A stretch of 32,533 nucleotides of DNA from Acidobacteriota bacterium (GCA_963169195.1 CAUJDN010000025.1:1-32533), one strand, 5' to 3'; shown: positions 12,584 to 20,149, counted from the first letter of the stretch. Numbers and translations: made by a program. The notes: a model not told the origin generated them from the letters alone.

Positions 12584-13852
12584 TTATGCCGGGAGTCGGT
12601 TCAGCCAGGCCCGCTGCGCTTCGGCCTGCACCACCTTGATCGGCACGCCCTGCTCCCCGGCCAGGCGCGCGAGGTCGTCGAACTCCGGCTGGGCGTTCAG
12701 CACCTCCCCGCCCTGCCGCGCGACCTTGAATCGTACCACGCCGTACGACGTCTCCACCGGGATCATCTCGCGGTCCAGGCACAGGCGCGACATCTCCTGG
12801 TAGCGGATGCCGATGGTGGTGGTCTCGCGGAAGACGATCGCCGCCAGCGCCTCGCGCTGGTCGGGCGCACAGACGATCGTCATCAGCGTGCCCGGGCGGT
12901 TCTTCTTCATCTGCACGGGCTGATAGAAGACGTCCAGGGCCCCGGCGGCGTAGAGCCGGTCCATGACCGCCCCGAAGATCTGCGGGTTCATGTCGTCGAT
13001 CTCGCAGGCCATCACGGTCACGCGCGTGGCGGCCCGGCCCTCGTCGGCCTCGCCCACGAACACGCGGACCACGTTGGGCGTTTCGGGCAGATCGCGGTCC
13101 CCGGCGCCGTAGCCGACGCGTTCGACGCGCATGGCCGGCATCGGTCCGTAGCGGTCGGCATACTCCGTGAGGATGAGCGCGCCCGTTGGCGTGAGCGTTT
13201 CCATCTGCACACCGCTCGAGTAGCTCGGCGCGTCGCCCAGCAGCCGCACCGTGGCGGGCGCCGGTACCGGGAAGACGCCGTGCGCGGTCCTCGCCATGCC
13301 GCCGCCCACGTTGACCGGCGAGACCACCACGCGCGCGGCGCCGATGCGCTCCATGGCGAAGACGGTCCCCACGATGTCGATGATGGAGTCGACCGCGCCG
13401 ACCTCGTGGAGGTGCACCTTCTCCATGGTCGACCCGTGGATGGCGGCCTCGGCCTCGGCCAGCCGCTGGAACATGCGCGTCGCCCGCGCCTTCCCCGCAT
13501 CGCTCAAGGCCGACTTCTCGATGGCGGCGTAGATGTGCTTCAGGTGGTAGTGGCGGTGCCGAGGTGCAGGGTGCACGGGTGCTCCCGGCGCCGTCGTGTC
13601 CCCTCCCGGCGCGTTCTCCCCTCCCGAGACGCTCGTTGTCCCTCCCGACGCCATCGTGTGGTCTTCCACGCGAAACTTGAGCGAGGACACGCCCGCTTTC
13701 AGCACGCGCTCGGCGGAGACGGTGTAGCCGTCCACGGCCAGGCTGCCCAGCGCGCGCCGCACCTCCTCGAAGGGCACGCCCGCGTCGATGAGCGCGCCGA
13801 GAATCATGTCGCCGGCTGCGCCGGCGAAGCAGTCGAAATAGAGGGTCTTCAT
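12584..13852 (-). CDS. larC: LarC, nickel-pincer cofactor biosynthesis
   Basis: LarC inserts nickel, with CTP, into the pincer cofactor used by lactate racemase LarA and homologues. The 422-residue protein carries the DUF111 hallmarks: DCFAGAAGDM at 7-16, the His-rich segment HRHYHLKHI, HLHEVGAVDSIIDIVG, CEIDDMNPQ and KKNRPGTLMT. It is one continuous frame, unlike the frameshifted larC1/larC2 of Lactobacillus. LarB, LarE and LarA are not in the window, so it stands alone before metG. The start is ATG 13852; the upstream in-frame extension lacks conservation. Residues about 67-92 are an in-frame four-unit repeat (SGGxxxxSGG-like) just before the His-rich segment, resembling intergenic repeats. 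Confidence 0.93.
   Translation of the reverse strand: MKTLYFDCFAGAAGDMILGALIDAGVPFEEVRRALGSLAVDGYTVSAERVLKAGVSSLKFRVEDHTMASGGTTSVSGGENAPGGDTTAPGAPVHPAPRHRHYHLKHIYAAIEKSALSDAGKARATRMFQRLAEAEAAIHGSTMEKVHLHEVGAVDSIIDIVGTVFAMERIGAARVVVSPVNVGGGMARTAHGVFPVPAPATVRLLGDAPSYSSGVQMETLTPTGALILTEYADRYGPMPAMRVERVGYGAGDRDLPETPNVVRVFVGEADEGRAATRVTVMACEIDDMNPQIFGAVMDRLYAAGALDVFYQPVQMKKNRPGTLMTIVCAPDQREALAAIVFRETTTIGIRYQEMSRLCLDREMIPVETSYGVVRFKVARQGGEVLNAQPEFDDLARLAGEQGVPIKVVQAEAQRAWLNRLPA
13577..13651 (-). repeat. In-frame 18-21-bp repeat inside larC
   Basis: Read on the coding strand there are four units starting GCGTCGGGAGGG, GTCTCGGGAGGG, GCGCCGGGAGGG and GCGCCGGGAGCA. All are multiples of three in length (21, 18, 21) and encode a Gly/Ser/Thr/Pro-rich spacer before the His-rich loop. 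The CGGGAGGG core resembles the spacer near 21895-21945. Confidence 0.75.
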
Positions 13853-13911
13853 CGCGGATGGGATATCCACCGAAGCATCGCATGGGGACGCGGCAAACAC
13901 AATGTGGCCGC

Positions 13912-14583
13912 TCACCGCAGCTGGTGTGCGAGCTTGAAGCTGAAGAACCGTCCGCTGCCGAGGATGATGTGGTCCACCACTGCGATCCCAATCGTCTCAC
14001 CGGCGCGGACGATGCGGCCCGTGACGGCCACGTCGTCCTGGCTCGGCGTCGGGTCGCCCGAGGGATGGTTGTGGAACACCACCACCGACGCGGCGGAGCC
14101 GAGCACCGCCTCGCGAAAGATGTCGCGCGGCAGCACCAGCACCCCGTCCTGCGTGCCGACGCCCACGATGGCGGTGCGCAGCAGTCGGAGCCGCGCGTCC
14201 AGCAGCATCACCCCGAAGCGCTCGACCCGGTAGCCGGCATAGAGCGGCGCGAGGTAGTGGGCGATGTCCGCGGGCGCGAGGAACTGCGGCCGCTCGCCCG
14301 CCGCGCGGATGAGCGCACGCCGTCCCAGCTCGACAGCGGCCAGCACTCGCGCGGCCCGCGCTTCGCCCACGCCGTCGATGCGCTGCAGTTCGTCCAGGGA
14401 GAGCCGTGGCAGGCCGTCGGCGCCGCCGGCCACCGCGAGGACGTCCTGCGCCACGGTCAGCGCCCCGCGCCGGCGCGTGCCACTTCCCAGGACCAGCGCC
14501 AGCACCTCGTTGTCGCCAAGGGCCCAGGCGCCGGCGCGTGTCAGCTTCTCGCGCGGCCGATCGACGATGGGGAGCTCCTTCAC
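13912..14583 (-). CDS. radC: RadC-like JAB/MPN domain protein
   Basis: This 223-residue protein has an N-terminal helix-hairpin-helix part (about 1-95, with IDGVGEARAARVLAAVELGRR) and a C-terminal JAMM-type domain. The metal motif HNHPSGDPTPSQDD gives H171, H173, S181 and D184. RadC proteins (DUF2466/UPF0758) were linked to DNA repair, but their true activity is unsettled; the JAMM motif predicts a zinc hydrolase. The start is GTG at 14583, giving the typical opening KELPIVDRPREKL. The gene lies 59 bp upstream of larC on the same strand and heads the eight-gene minus-strand run. It is divergent from the DUF4398 lipoprotein by 36 bp. Confidence 0.95.
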   Translation of the reverse strand: MKELPIVDRPREKLTRAGAWALGDNEVLALVLGSGTRRRGALTVAQDVLAVAGGADGLPRLSLDELQRIDGVGEARAARVLAAVELGRRALIRAAGERPQFLAPADIAHYLAPLYAGYRVERFGVMLLDARLRLLRTAIVGVGTQDGVLVLPRDIFREAVLGSAASVVVFHNHPSGDPTPSQDDVAVTGRIVRAGETIGIAVVDHIILGSGRFFSFKLAHQLR

Positions 14584-14619
14584 GATACGCCTCGAACGCC
14601 TGCCGTATACTCAACGGCG
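14584..14619 (+). promoter_or_regulatory. Possible -10 element for the DUF4398 gene
   Basis: The 36-bp divergent gap contains TATACT at 14606-14611, a good -10 match. There is no clear TTGACA at the expected distance. Transcription would begin about 14618, two bases before the ATG, which would give a leaderless mRNA; no ribosome binding site is present. Confidence 0.4.
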
Positions 14620-15225
14620 ATGCCGCGTGCGCTGCCGCTCTCCCTGGCCCGTCTCACGTCCCGGGTCGCCCTCATCGCCGCCATCCTGCTCACCGCCGCC
14701 TGCTCGGAGCCTCCCAGCAAGGAGATGAACCAGGCGCAGGGCGCCATCGACGCCGCACGCGCCGCAGGCGCCGAGCAGTACGCGCCGGACGAGCTCAAGG
14801 CCGCCATCGACGCCCTGGCCCAGTCAGAGGTCGCCGCCGCCGCACGCGATTACCGCCTGGCACTGGCTCATGCCCTCGACAGCCGCGAACGCGCCCAGGA
14901 GGCCGCCAAGGTCGCGGTGGATGCCCGCGCGAAGGCCCGCGGCGATGCCGAGCGCGAACTCGCCGAGGCCAGCGCGCTCCTCCAGCGCGTCCAGGCCCGG
15001 TTGAAGGATCCCGCCGTCGCGAAGCTCCCGCGGCGGACCATCGCCGCGCACCAGAAGACGATCAGCACCGTCGAAACCGCCCTGCAAGAAGCGCGCGCGT
15101 CGCTGGACGTCGAGCAGTACGCCGAGGTGGGTCGGGCCGCCGCCGACGCCACCGCCAGCCTTCAGGCCGTTTTGGACGCGTTCGACGCCGCCACCGCCCC
15201 CCCGGCCCGCACGCGCAAGCGCTGA
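14620..15225 (+). CDS. DUF4398-type helical lipoprotein
   Basis: This 201-residue protein has an N-terminal signal segment (LTSRVALIAAILLTAAC), with a cysteine placed as in a lipoprotein, although the -3 residue is Thr rather than Leu. The mature part is almost wholly helical and Ala-rich, with the repeat style of DUF4398 (AQGAIDAARAAGAEQYAPDELKAAIDAL, here shown in part as EQYAPDEL, then alternating A/L/E heptads). Such proteins are predicted to sit in the periplasm as coiled rods next to the outer membrane. No enzyme motif is visible. The chosen ATG at 14620 gives the signal directly; upstream in-frame codons overlap radC antisense. Confidence 0.75.
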   Translation: MPRALPLSLARLTSRVALIAAILLTAACSEPPSKEMNQAQGAIDAARAAGAEQYAPDELKAAIDALAQSEVAAAARDYRLALAHALDSRERAQEAAKVAVDARAKARGDAERELAEASALLQRVQARLKDPAVAKLPRRTIAAHQKTISTVETALQEARASLDVEQYAEVGRAAADATASLQAVLDAFDAATAPPARTRKR

Positions 15226-15290
15226 GGCCCGAGAGGCACCGCGCAGAATCTGAACGCGCGAGGGGTGTCGGGGCACGCAGGAACTGCTCA

Positions 15291-15358
15291 CGGGGGTTCG
15301 AAGCACGGGGGGTTCGAAGCACGCGGGGTTCGAAGCACGGGGGTTCGAAGCACGCGGG
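15291..15358. repeat. Tandem 15-16-bp repeat with TTCGAA core
   Basis: Four units of GGGTTCGAAGCACGSG follow each other (spacings 16, 16 and 15 bp). Each contains the palindrome TTCGAA. The array adjoins the C-terminal side of the decayed fibronectin-III frame and is read through by it as RASNP-type repeats, but it is probably noncoding. Confidence 0.85.
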
Positions 15359-15700
15359 AGTGCTATCACGGCGTCGGGCGGACGTTCGCCTGGGCCGGTG
15401 GCGTTCACGCTGCGGACGCGCATGTAGCAGGTGCCATCCGCAACGCCCGTCGTCACGAGCGTCCGATCCGTCGTGGCGGTTGGATGCCGGCTCCGACGCG
15501 CAATCGTTGCGCCCGCGGACGCGCACGACACAGGTCCCGGGCGGCGATGGGGTCTGGTAGTCCAGCCGGGCCATGCCCCGGTCGATCGTCACCGCTTCGT
15601 CCCACGTCATGGTGAAGCGGCGCGACTTCCAGTCCACGGGAACGAGGAACCGGCACCGTGCTGACACTGCAGCGCCGCCGGCTGAACTGCTCCTCGGCCG
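15359..15700 (-). pseudogene. Decayed fibronectin type III domain gene
   Basis: Minus-strand frames carry two recognisable FnIII pieces. One contains FTMTWDEAV and, further on, PPGTCVVRVRGRN. The other, in a different frame and nearer 15380-15470, contains VADGTCYMRVRSVNATGPG. Both match the last strands of Acidobacteria-type FnIII modules (PxGTYYVRVRAVN). The frame change between them, the lack of a start and the abutting tandem array indicate a frameshifted remnant of a multi-domain surface protein. The exact limits are uncertain. Confidence 0.6.
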
Positions 15701-15745
15701 GGGAGGAGGTCTCCGCGGCCTCGATGGCGCCGTGGAACGTCTGGA

Positions 15746-16549
15746 TCAGCGCGCGAGCCACTCCCCTTCGAAGAGCACCTCCGCCCAGCCGGTCAGATAC
15801 ACGCCGTCGTCACGCCACTCGACACGCTGCGTGCCGCCGGGCGCCTCGACATCGATGTCGCGGCCGGCCCCGCCGGCCACGGCCGCGGCCACCGCCGACG
15901 CGCAGGCGCCCGTGCCGGAGGCGTGCGTCGGGCCGACGCCGCGCTCCCAGATGAGGATCCGCACGCGGTTCGGCGCCTCGACCACGGCGAACTCGACGTT
16001 GGTGCCGGCCTCGAATCGTGAATGCGTGGCCAGGGCCGGCCCGAGCCTCTCGAACCGGGCGCGGTCCGGCAGTGCCTGCACCAGCGTCACGCACTGCGGG
16101 TTCGCCATCGTCAGGATGACCACGGGCAGCTGCTCCCCGGCGACGTCGAGCGTCTCCTGAGTGATGCGCTCCGGCGCGCCCATGGCGGCGCGGAAGGTGT
16201 ACTTCGAGCCGGTGCGGCCGGCCAGCGTCAGCGTCTTCCAGCCGGCATCCGTGTCCACGCGAAGCGTGGTGATGGCGGGCGCGTCGGGGCCCCGCTGGTG
16301 AAGCACGAGGGCGGCCAGGCAGCGCAGCCCGTTGCCGGACAGTTCCGAGGGGCTGCCGTCCGCGTTCACGAGCCGCATGCGCGCCGTGCCGTCGGGGAGT
16401 GCGGTGTAGAAGATGACGCCGTCCCCGCCAATGCCGGTGTACCGCTCGCACAGCCGGCGGGACAGCTGATCGAGCGCGAGGCCCTCGACCTCGTCGAAGG
16501 GGACGAAGAGGAAGTCGTTACCGTAGGCGTGAGCTTTGGCGATGTGCAT
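15746..16549 (-). CDS. dapF: Diaminopimelate epimerase homologue, Cys-to-Ser at both catalytic positions
   Basis: The 267-residue protein matches DapF along its length (KAHAYGNDFLF, GIGGDGVIF, NADGSPSELSGNGLRC, NPQCV, ERGVGPTHASGTGACA). DapF converts LL- to meso-diaminopimelate for lysine and peptidoglycan using two cysteines as acid/base. Here the usual CGNG is SGNG (S71, codon at 16337-16339) and the usual ACGTG is ASGTG (S211, codon at 15917-15919). Either it is a variant subgroup, another isomerase of the DapF/PhzF/proline-racemase fold, or inactive. I chose ATG at 16549 because the upstream extension is encoded by the GGG heptamer repeat. The symbol is by homology; the activity is uncertain. 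Confidence 0.85.
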   Translation of the reverse strand: MHIAKAHAYGNDFLFVPFDEVEGLALDQLSRRLCERYTGIGGDGVIFYTALPDGTARMRLVNADGSPSELSGNGLRCLAALVLHQRGPDAPAITTLRVDTDAGWKTLTLAGRTGSKYTFRAAMGAPERITQETLDVAGEQLPVVILTMANPQCVTLVQALPDRARFERLGPALATHSRFEAGTNVEFAVVEAPNRVRILIWERGVGPTHASGTGACASAVAAAVAGGAGRDIDVEAPGGTQRVEWRDDGVYLTGWAEVLFEGEWLAR

Positions 16550-16768
16550 GGACGGCTCGGGAGTCGGGAGTCGGGAGTCGGGAGTCGGGAGTCGGAGAAG
16601 ACGATACCGGAATCCGCCGCAGTGTGAGAAGTCCGTCCTGATCACCGCTCAGGACTCGAGAACCATCCATCGCCGTCTCGCGCATTCGCGCTGGCACGCG
16701 TCAATCCGACGCGCGTCTCCCGATGCCGTTCGTTGACGACTCGCGACGTCCGACTCCCGACGCGATCG
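16550..16768. other. Intergenic region with inverted heptamer repeats
   Basis: This 219-bp gap separates the dapF start and the 3' end of the barrel gene. It opens with the G-rich array (16559-16589) and ends with a degenerate inverted counterpart (about 16735-16765, CGACTCCCGACGCG). The roughly 140 bp between them show no ORF or known RNA. Confidence 0.6.
16559..16589 (+). repeat. GGG heptamer array, G-quadruplex motif
   Basis: Five GGG tracts at 7-bp steps, every loop AGTC, start only 10 bp upstream of the dapF ATG. The G-rich strand is the template strand of dapF, so a quadruplex could affect transcription of its leader. Confidence 0.85.
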
Positions 16769-17620
16769 CTACGGCACCCTGAACGCGTCGATCACCCACG
16801 TGAGACCGGTCGTGAAGCCGAAGTCCGGATCCCGGGGGCTGAGACCGAGCATGAACGCCCCGTCCACGCGCACGCTGCCGCGCGTGTAGCGGGCGCCCAC
16901 GCGCAGCAGGCCGCGGTCCTCGGCGCCCAGGGCGGTGGTCTCGGCAAAGTTCGCGCGTCCGGTGACCTCACCCACCACCTCGAAGCCCTCGGCGAGCGCA
17001 CGGGCGAGCGAGAAGCCGTAGGTCAGCAGATCGTCCTGGCTGGCCGCCTCGAGCGGGTCCTCGAGGATCAGGAAGCCGATGTTGCCGACAAAGCGGATCG
17101 ATTGGATGGTCTTGCCAACCAGGAACGAGGCCGTGAAGTCCGTGGTGTCGTTGCCGAGCCCGGACTCGTTGCTCGCGTTGGGCAGGCGCGTGGAGAAGCG
17201 GAACCCGATGGCCGGGCGGCCCGGCTGCTCGCTGAGGATGCGGATCTTCGTCCCGATGAAGATGTCTCGCACGGACGTGGTCCGGTCGCCCGTGAAGTCC
17301 AGGACGGGCGTGAGCGGCGCCGGCTCCTGCCCGGTGATGGTCAGCCGCTGGTAGAGCCCGCCGTCGATCTGCAGCTCGGCGATGGAGCTGAGCCCGACGC
17401 TGACGCCGATGTTCGGCACGGAGAAGAGATCGCCTGTCAACCCCGACAGGCGGAACTCGGCGTCCTTCTCGTAGTCGAGCCCGGCCTCGAAGAGCAGGCG
17501 CCCGGCGCCGATGGTCTCGGGGTCTTCGGTGACAAGGGGGCGTTGCTGGGCGGACGCGGGGGACGCAGTCCAGAGCACGGTGGCCAGCACCGCGGCCACA
17601 CCAATCGCGTTCGCTCGCAT
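16769..17620 (-). CDS. Outer-membrane beta-barrel protein
   Basis: The 283-residue protein starts with a signal peptide (MRANAIGVAAVLATVLWTASPASAQ) and continues with alternating amphipathic strands and Gly/Ser turns typical of 12-14-strand barrels. The opening RPLVTEDPETIGAGRLLFEAGLDYEKDAEF resembles proteins loosely grouped with the MetA-type/transporter barrels of Acidobacteria. No enzyme motif is visible. AAGGAGGA (17633-17640) supports a start at GTG 17623 (spacing about 9) or ATG 17620 (about 12); the difference is one residue. It lies downstream of dtd on the same strand, separated by repeats, so it may have its own promoter. Confidence 0.8.
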   Translation of the reverse strand: MRANAIGVAAVLATVLWTASPASAQQRPLVTEDPETIGAGRLLFEAGLDYEKDAEFRLSGLTGDLFSVPNIGVSVGLSSIAELQIDGGLYQRLTITGQEPAPLTPVLDFTGDRTTSVRDIFIGTKIRILSEQPGRPAIGFRFSTRLPNASNESGLGNDTTDFTASFLVGKTIQSIRFVGNIGFLILEDPLEAASQDDLLTYGFSLARALAEGFEVVGEVTGRANFAETTALGAEDRGLLRVGARYTRGSVRVDGAFMLGLSPRDPDFGFTTGLTWVIDAFRVP

Positions 17621-17644
17621 CACGTCGCTCTGTCCTCCTTGAGC

Positions 17645-17666
17645 AAAGGAAACCACGAAGGCACGA
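17645..17666 (+). repeat. Short copy of the CACGAAG element
   Basis: AAAGGAAACCACGAAG plus CACGA matches the left arm at 8507-8528 except for one base. It is a solo arm; the complementary right arm is absent here. Confidence 0.7.
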
Positions 17667-17676
17667 CGGGCACGCC

Positions 17677-17722
17677 CTCAAGTCCCAAGTCCCAAGACCC
17701 AAGTCCCAAGTCCCACGACCCA
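17677..17722 (-). repeat. CCCAAGT heptamer array (GGG tracts on minus strand)
   Basis: Six imperfect heptamers (CCCAAGT, CCCAAGA, CCCACGA) run between the dtd stop and the barrel gene start. On the minus strand they give GGG tracts every 7 bp with 4-nt loops, again quadruplex-compatible. The consensus differs from GGGAGTC, yet the phase is the same. Confidence 0.85.
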
Positions 17723-17727
17723 CCCGC

Positions 17728-18192
17728 TCAGAACGTCTTCCGGCTGTCCAGCAGGATCGTCACCGGGCCGTCGTTGACGAGGCTCACCTGCATCATCGCC
17801 TGGAACTCACCCGTGCCCACCGTGAGCCCGCTCGCTCGCAATTCTCGCACGACGTCTTCGTAGAGCGCCCGCGCCAGCTCGGGTGGCGCGGCGGTGATGA
17901 ACGACGGACGCCGGCCGTTCCTGGCGTCGCCGCTCAGCGTGAACTGCGAGACGACCAGCACGCTCCCGCCGATGTCCGCGACGGACCGGTTCATCCGCTT
18001 CCGGCCCGTCTCGTCGCCCTCGTCTTCGAAGATCCGCAGGTCCCTGATCTTGGACGCGATGTAGGCCACGTCGGCCGGGCCGTCGCCCTGCTCGACGCCG
18101 ACGAGCACCATCAGGCCTGGACCGATTTCGCCCGTCACGCGCTCCCCGACCGTGACGCGCGCCTGCGAGACGCGCTGGACCACCGCGCGCAT
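17728..18192 (-). CDS. dtd: D-aminoacyl-tRNA deacylase
   Basis: The 154-residue protein is a complete DTD, which hydrolyses D-amino acids (and Gly misloaded on tRNA-Ala) from tRNA. The chiral-proofreading loop [17 protein letters not shown] (from residue 82) and the cross-subunit motif NDGPVT (140-145) with its Gly-Pro dipeptide are both present. It acts as a cytoplasmic dimer. The ATG at 18192 lies 3 nt after the ttcA stop, so the two tRNA genes form one transcription unit. Its length is the family's norm. Confidence 0.97.
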   Translation of the reverse strand: MRAVVQRVSQARVTVGERVTGEIGPGLMVLVGVEQGDGPADVAYIASKIRDLRIFEDEGDETGRKRMNRSVADIGGSVLVVSQFTLSGDARNGRRPSFITAAPPELARALYEDVVRELRASGLTVGTGEFQAMMQVSLVNDGPVTILLDSRKTF

Positions 18193-18195
18193 GGC

Positions 18196-19098
18196 CTACT
18201 CGCGCCCCTGCACCGCCGCGTCGTCCGCACGCGGACGCGTGCCCCTGGACCGCGATCCGAGCATCAACGGGATGAGCGGCACCTCGGCCGGGACGTCCGC
18301 GAAGTCCTCCAGCTGCGACGCCGCCGCGGCGCGCAGCTCGGCGACCGGGTTCAGGCGGCGGTCCAGCAGGTGTCTGGGCATCACGTTGGCCAGCGCCTTG
18401 ATCATCGAGCCCTTCACGTTCGGGTGCTCGCGCTCGAGCTCCATGATCAGCCGCTTGACGCGCTGACGCTGCAGGCTCAGGTCGCCGCAGGCCGGGCAGC
18501 AGCAGCCGATGATGGGCAGGTCGTATTCCTTCGCGTAGGCGCGCGCCTCCGCCTCGGTGACGTACACGAGCGGCCGGATGACCACGTGCTTCTGGTTGTC
18601 CGACACGAGCCGCGCGGGCATCGCCTTGAGCGCGCCGGCGAAGAACAGGTTCAGCAGCAGCGTCTCGACGAAGTCGTCCAGGTGGTGCCCCAGCGCGATC
18701 TTCGTCGCGCCCAGCTGGTCGGCCATTCTGTACAGCACGCCGCGCCGGAGCCGCGCGCAGAGCGAGCAGGGCGTCGCGTCGGGGTCCAGCTTGTCGTCGA
18801 TGACCGCGCCGATGGAGGTGTGCTCGCTGTGGAACTCCCACCCGCGCGCCGCGCACGCCTCGGCCACCGCCTTGTGCTGGTAGCCCTCGTACCCCGAGTC
18901 CACGTTCACGGCGACGATGGAGAAGGTGATGGGCGCACGCTGGCGGAGGACGTCGAGGATCTGGATGAGGGCCCAGCTGTCCTTCCCGCCCGAGAGGCCC
19001 ACCATCACGCGATCGCCGTCCTCGATCATGGTGAAGTCGGTGATGGCGCGGGTCACCTTCTTGGCAAGGCGCGTCTCGAGCGGCGTCCGGTACGACAT
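18196..19098 (-). CDS. ttcA: TtcA-like tRNA 2-thiolation enzyme
   Basis: TtcA thiolates cytidine 32 of certain tRNAs with ATP, using a [4Fe-4S] cluster. The 300-residue protein has the PP-loop SGGKDS at 36-41, the cysteine pair CSLC (C111, C114) and a second cysteine group CCCPAC (199-204) that supplies the third ligand. LGHHLDD lies at about 136-142. The C-terminal 60 residues are divergent and Arg/Ala-rich. The ATG at 19098 sits on a 12-bp palindrome TCCTGATCAGGA that also provides AGGA just before the start. It leads dtd by 3 nt. TtcA and related TtuA-like enzymes are hard to separate; the cysteine pattern favours TtcA. Confidence 0.9.
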   Translation of the reverse strand: MSYRTPLETRLAKKVTRAITDFTMIEDGDRVMVGLSGGKDSWALIQILDVLRQRAPITFSIVAVNVDSGYEGYQHKAVAEACAARGWEFHSEHTSIGAVIDDKLDPDATPCSLCARLRRGVLYRMADQLGATKIALGHHLDDFVETLLLNLFFAGALKAMPARLVSDNQKHVVIRPLVYVTEAEARAYAKEYDLPIIGCCCPACGDLSLQRQRVKRLIMELEREHPNVKGSMIKALANVMPRHLLDRRLNPVAELRAAAASQLEDFADVPAEVPLIPLMLGSRSRGTRPRADDAAVQGRE

Positions 19099-19121
19099 TC
19101 CTGATCAGGATAGCAGCCGGC

Positions 19122-19166
19122 GGGGCCTGGCACGAACGGGTCGAAATTGCTGCGAATTCTGCGATC
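19122..19166 (+). repeat. REP element A
   Basis: This 45-bp element starts GGGGCCTGGCAC and ends CTGCGATC. It shares head and length with the other four copies and its tail with copy E. It lies just upstream of ttcA and at the 5' edge of the FnIII remnant. Confidence 0.8.
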
Positions 19167-19188
19167 GGCCGGATCGCCGCCCTGGCAA

Positions 19189-19386
19189 GGACCCATCACG
19201 AGCTATCTGGTTCGCGCGGGCTCGGCCCCTGGACTGTCGAACCTGGCGCAGGTCGACACCCGCAGCGCGGCGACGACGATTGCGGTGCCGAACGTGCCGC
19301 CTGCCCGGTATTACGTGCGCGTGCACGCGGTGAATGCGCAGGGCGTGAGCGTCGCGTCGAACGAGGTGGTGCTCGTCGTGCCCTAG
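19189..19386 (+). pseudogene. 3' remnant of a fibronectin type III protein
   Basis: The frame encodes about 65 residues including ITSYLVRAGSAPGLSN and PPARYYVRVHAVNAQGVSVA, ending SNEVVLVVP before TAG. This is the C-terminal strand set of one FnIII module, with no start codon context, signal or preceding domains. It is bounded by REP A on the left and REP B begins at the last base of its stop codon. It is most likely the tail of a larger surface protein gene truncated during rearrangement at the REP elements. Confidence 0.65.
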
Positions 19387-19430
19387 GGGCCTGGCACGGT
19401 TGCCTCGAAAACGATGCACTTTCTGCCACA
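19386..19430 (+). repeat. REP element B, left of the RAYT gene
   Basis: The element starts GGGGCCTGGCACGG and ends CTGCCAC. It is the left member of an inverted pair (with C) enclosing the transposase gene, the usual arrangement of RAYT loci. Confidence 0.85.
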
Positions 19431-19505
19431 TCACCGCGTCCGCATCGGGCGCGGGGCGTCGTGGTCCTCTTCTTGCTAGGCCCTGCGCAGCAAGGGAGGA
19501 ATAAG

Positions 19506-20135
19506 GTGCCCCGTCCCCGTCGATACACGCCGCCCGACAGCATCCTGCATCTCGTGAACCGCGGAAACGACCGCAAGCGGTTGTTCCATGCCGATCGCGA
19601 CTACGAGGCTTTTCTCGATCTGATTTCGGAGACCAAGACGCGCTGCCCGATGCGGCTTCTCGCGTACTGCCTGATGCCGAACCACTGGCACATGGTGGTC
19701 TGGCCGGACGCCGCTCAGGCCGTTTCGGCGTTCTGCCACCGGCTGTGCACGGTGCACGCCATCAGGCATCGCCGCAATACCCGGACCATCGGCCACGGGC
19801 ACCTCTACCAGCACCGGTATCACGCCTTCGCAGTGGAGTCGGAGCGCCAGTACTTCCAGGTGCTGCGCTACGTCGAGGCCAATCCGGTTCGCGCCGGCCT
19901 GGTCGACCAGGCGCAGCTCTGGAAGTGGTCCAGTCTGGCCGAGCGCGAAGGTCGTGAACGCGGTCTGCTCGATCGCGGGCCCCTTCCTCTCCCCGACGGC
20001 TGGGCCTCGCTGGTGAATGACGCCCTGCCGCCCGAGGCGCTGGCGGAGACGCGCGCCAGACTCAGACGGACCAAGTCGTACGACCTGCGGACACTCAGGC
20101 CGGAGGTGGCAGAAACCGCATCGAATTCGGCCTGA
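19506..20135 (+). CDS. REP-associated tyrosine transposase (RAYT, Y1 family)
   Basis: This single-domain Y1 HUH nuclease has 209 residues. The HUH motif is LMPNHWHMVVWP (H60, H62) and the catalytic tyrosine is Y122 in RYVEANPVRAGLV. The opening RYTPPDSILHLVNRGNDRKRLF is characteristic of the RAYT/TnpA-REP group. These enzymes cut and join single-stranded REP DNA and are thought to spread REPs; they are domesticated-like single-copy genes. GTG at 19506 is chosen because AAGGGAGGA lies 5-6 nt upstream. The GTG at 19461 lacks this and would add poorly conserved residues. Flanking inverted REPs B and C support the assignment. The enzyme looks intact. Confidence 0.95.
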   Translation: MPRPRRYTPPDSILHLVNRGNDRKRLFHADRDYEAFLDLISETKTRCPMRLLAYCLMPNHWHMVVWPDAAQAVSAFCHRLCTVHAIRHRRNTRTIGHGHLYQHRYHAFAVESERQYFQVLRYVEANPVRAGLVDQAQLWKWSSLAEREGRERGLLDRGPLPLPDGWASLVNDALPPEALAETRARLRRTKSYDLRTLRPEVAETASNSA

Positions 20136-20149
20136 CCGTGCCAGGCCCC
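20106..20149 (-). repeat. REP element C, right of the RAYT gene
   Basis: It is the inverted partner of B, also 44 bp, overlapping the last codons of the transposase gene. Heads point outward. The tail (CTGCCAC on its own strand) equals that of B, so B/C form the cognate pair. Confidence 0.85.

Noticed and set aside
16550..16645. N-terminal extension of DapF (PTPDSRLPTP-type)
   Set aside because: It is encoded by the GGG heptamer repeat, lies before the conserved start MHIAKAHAYGNDF and is not part of the fold.
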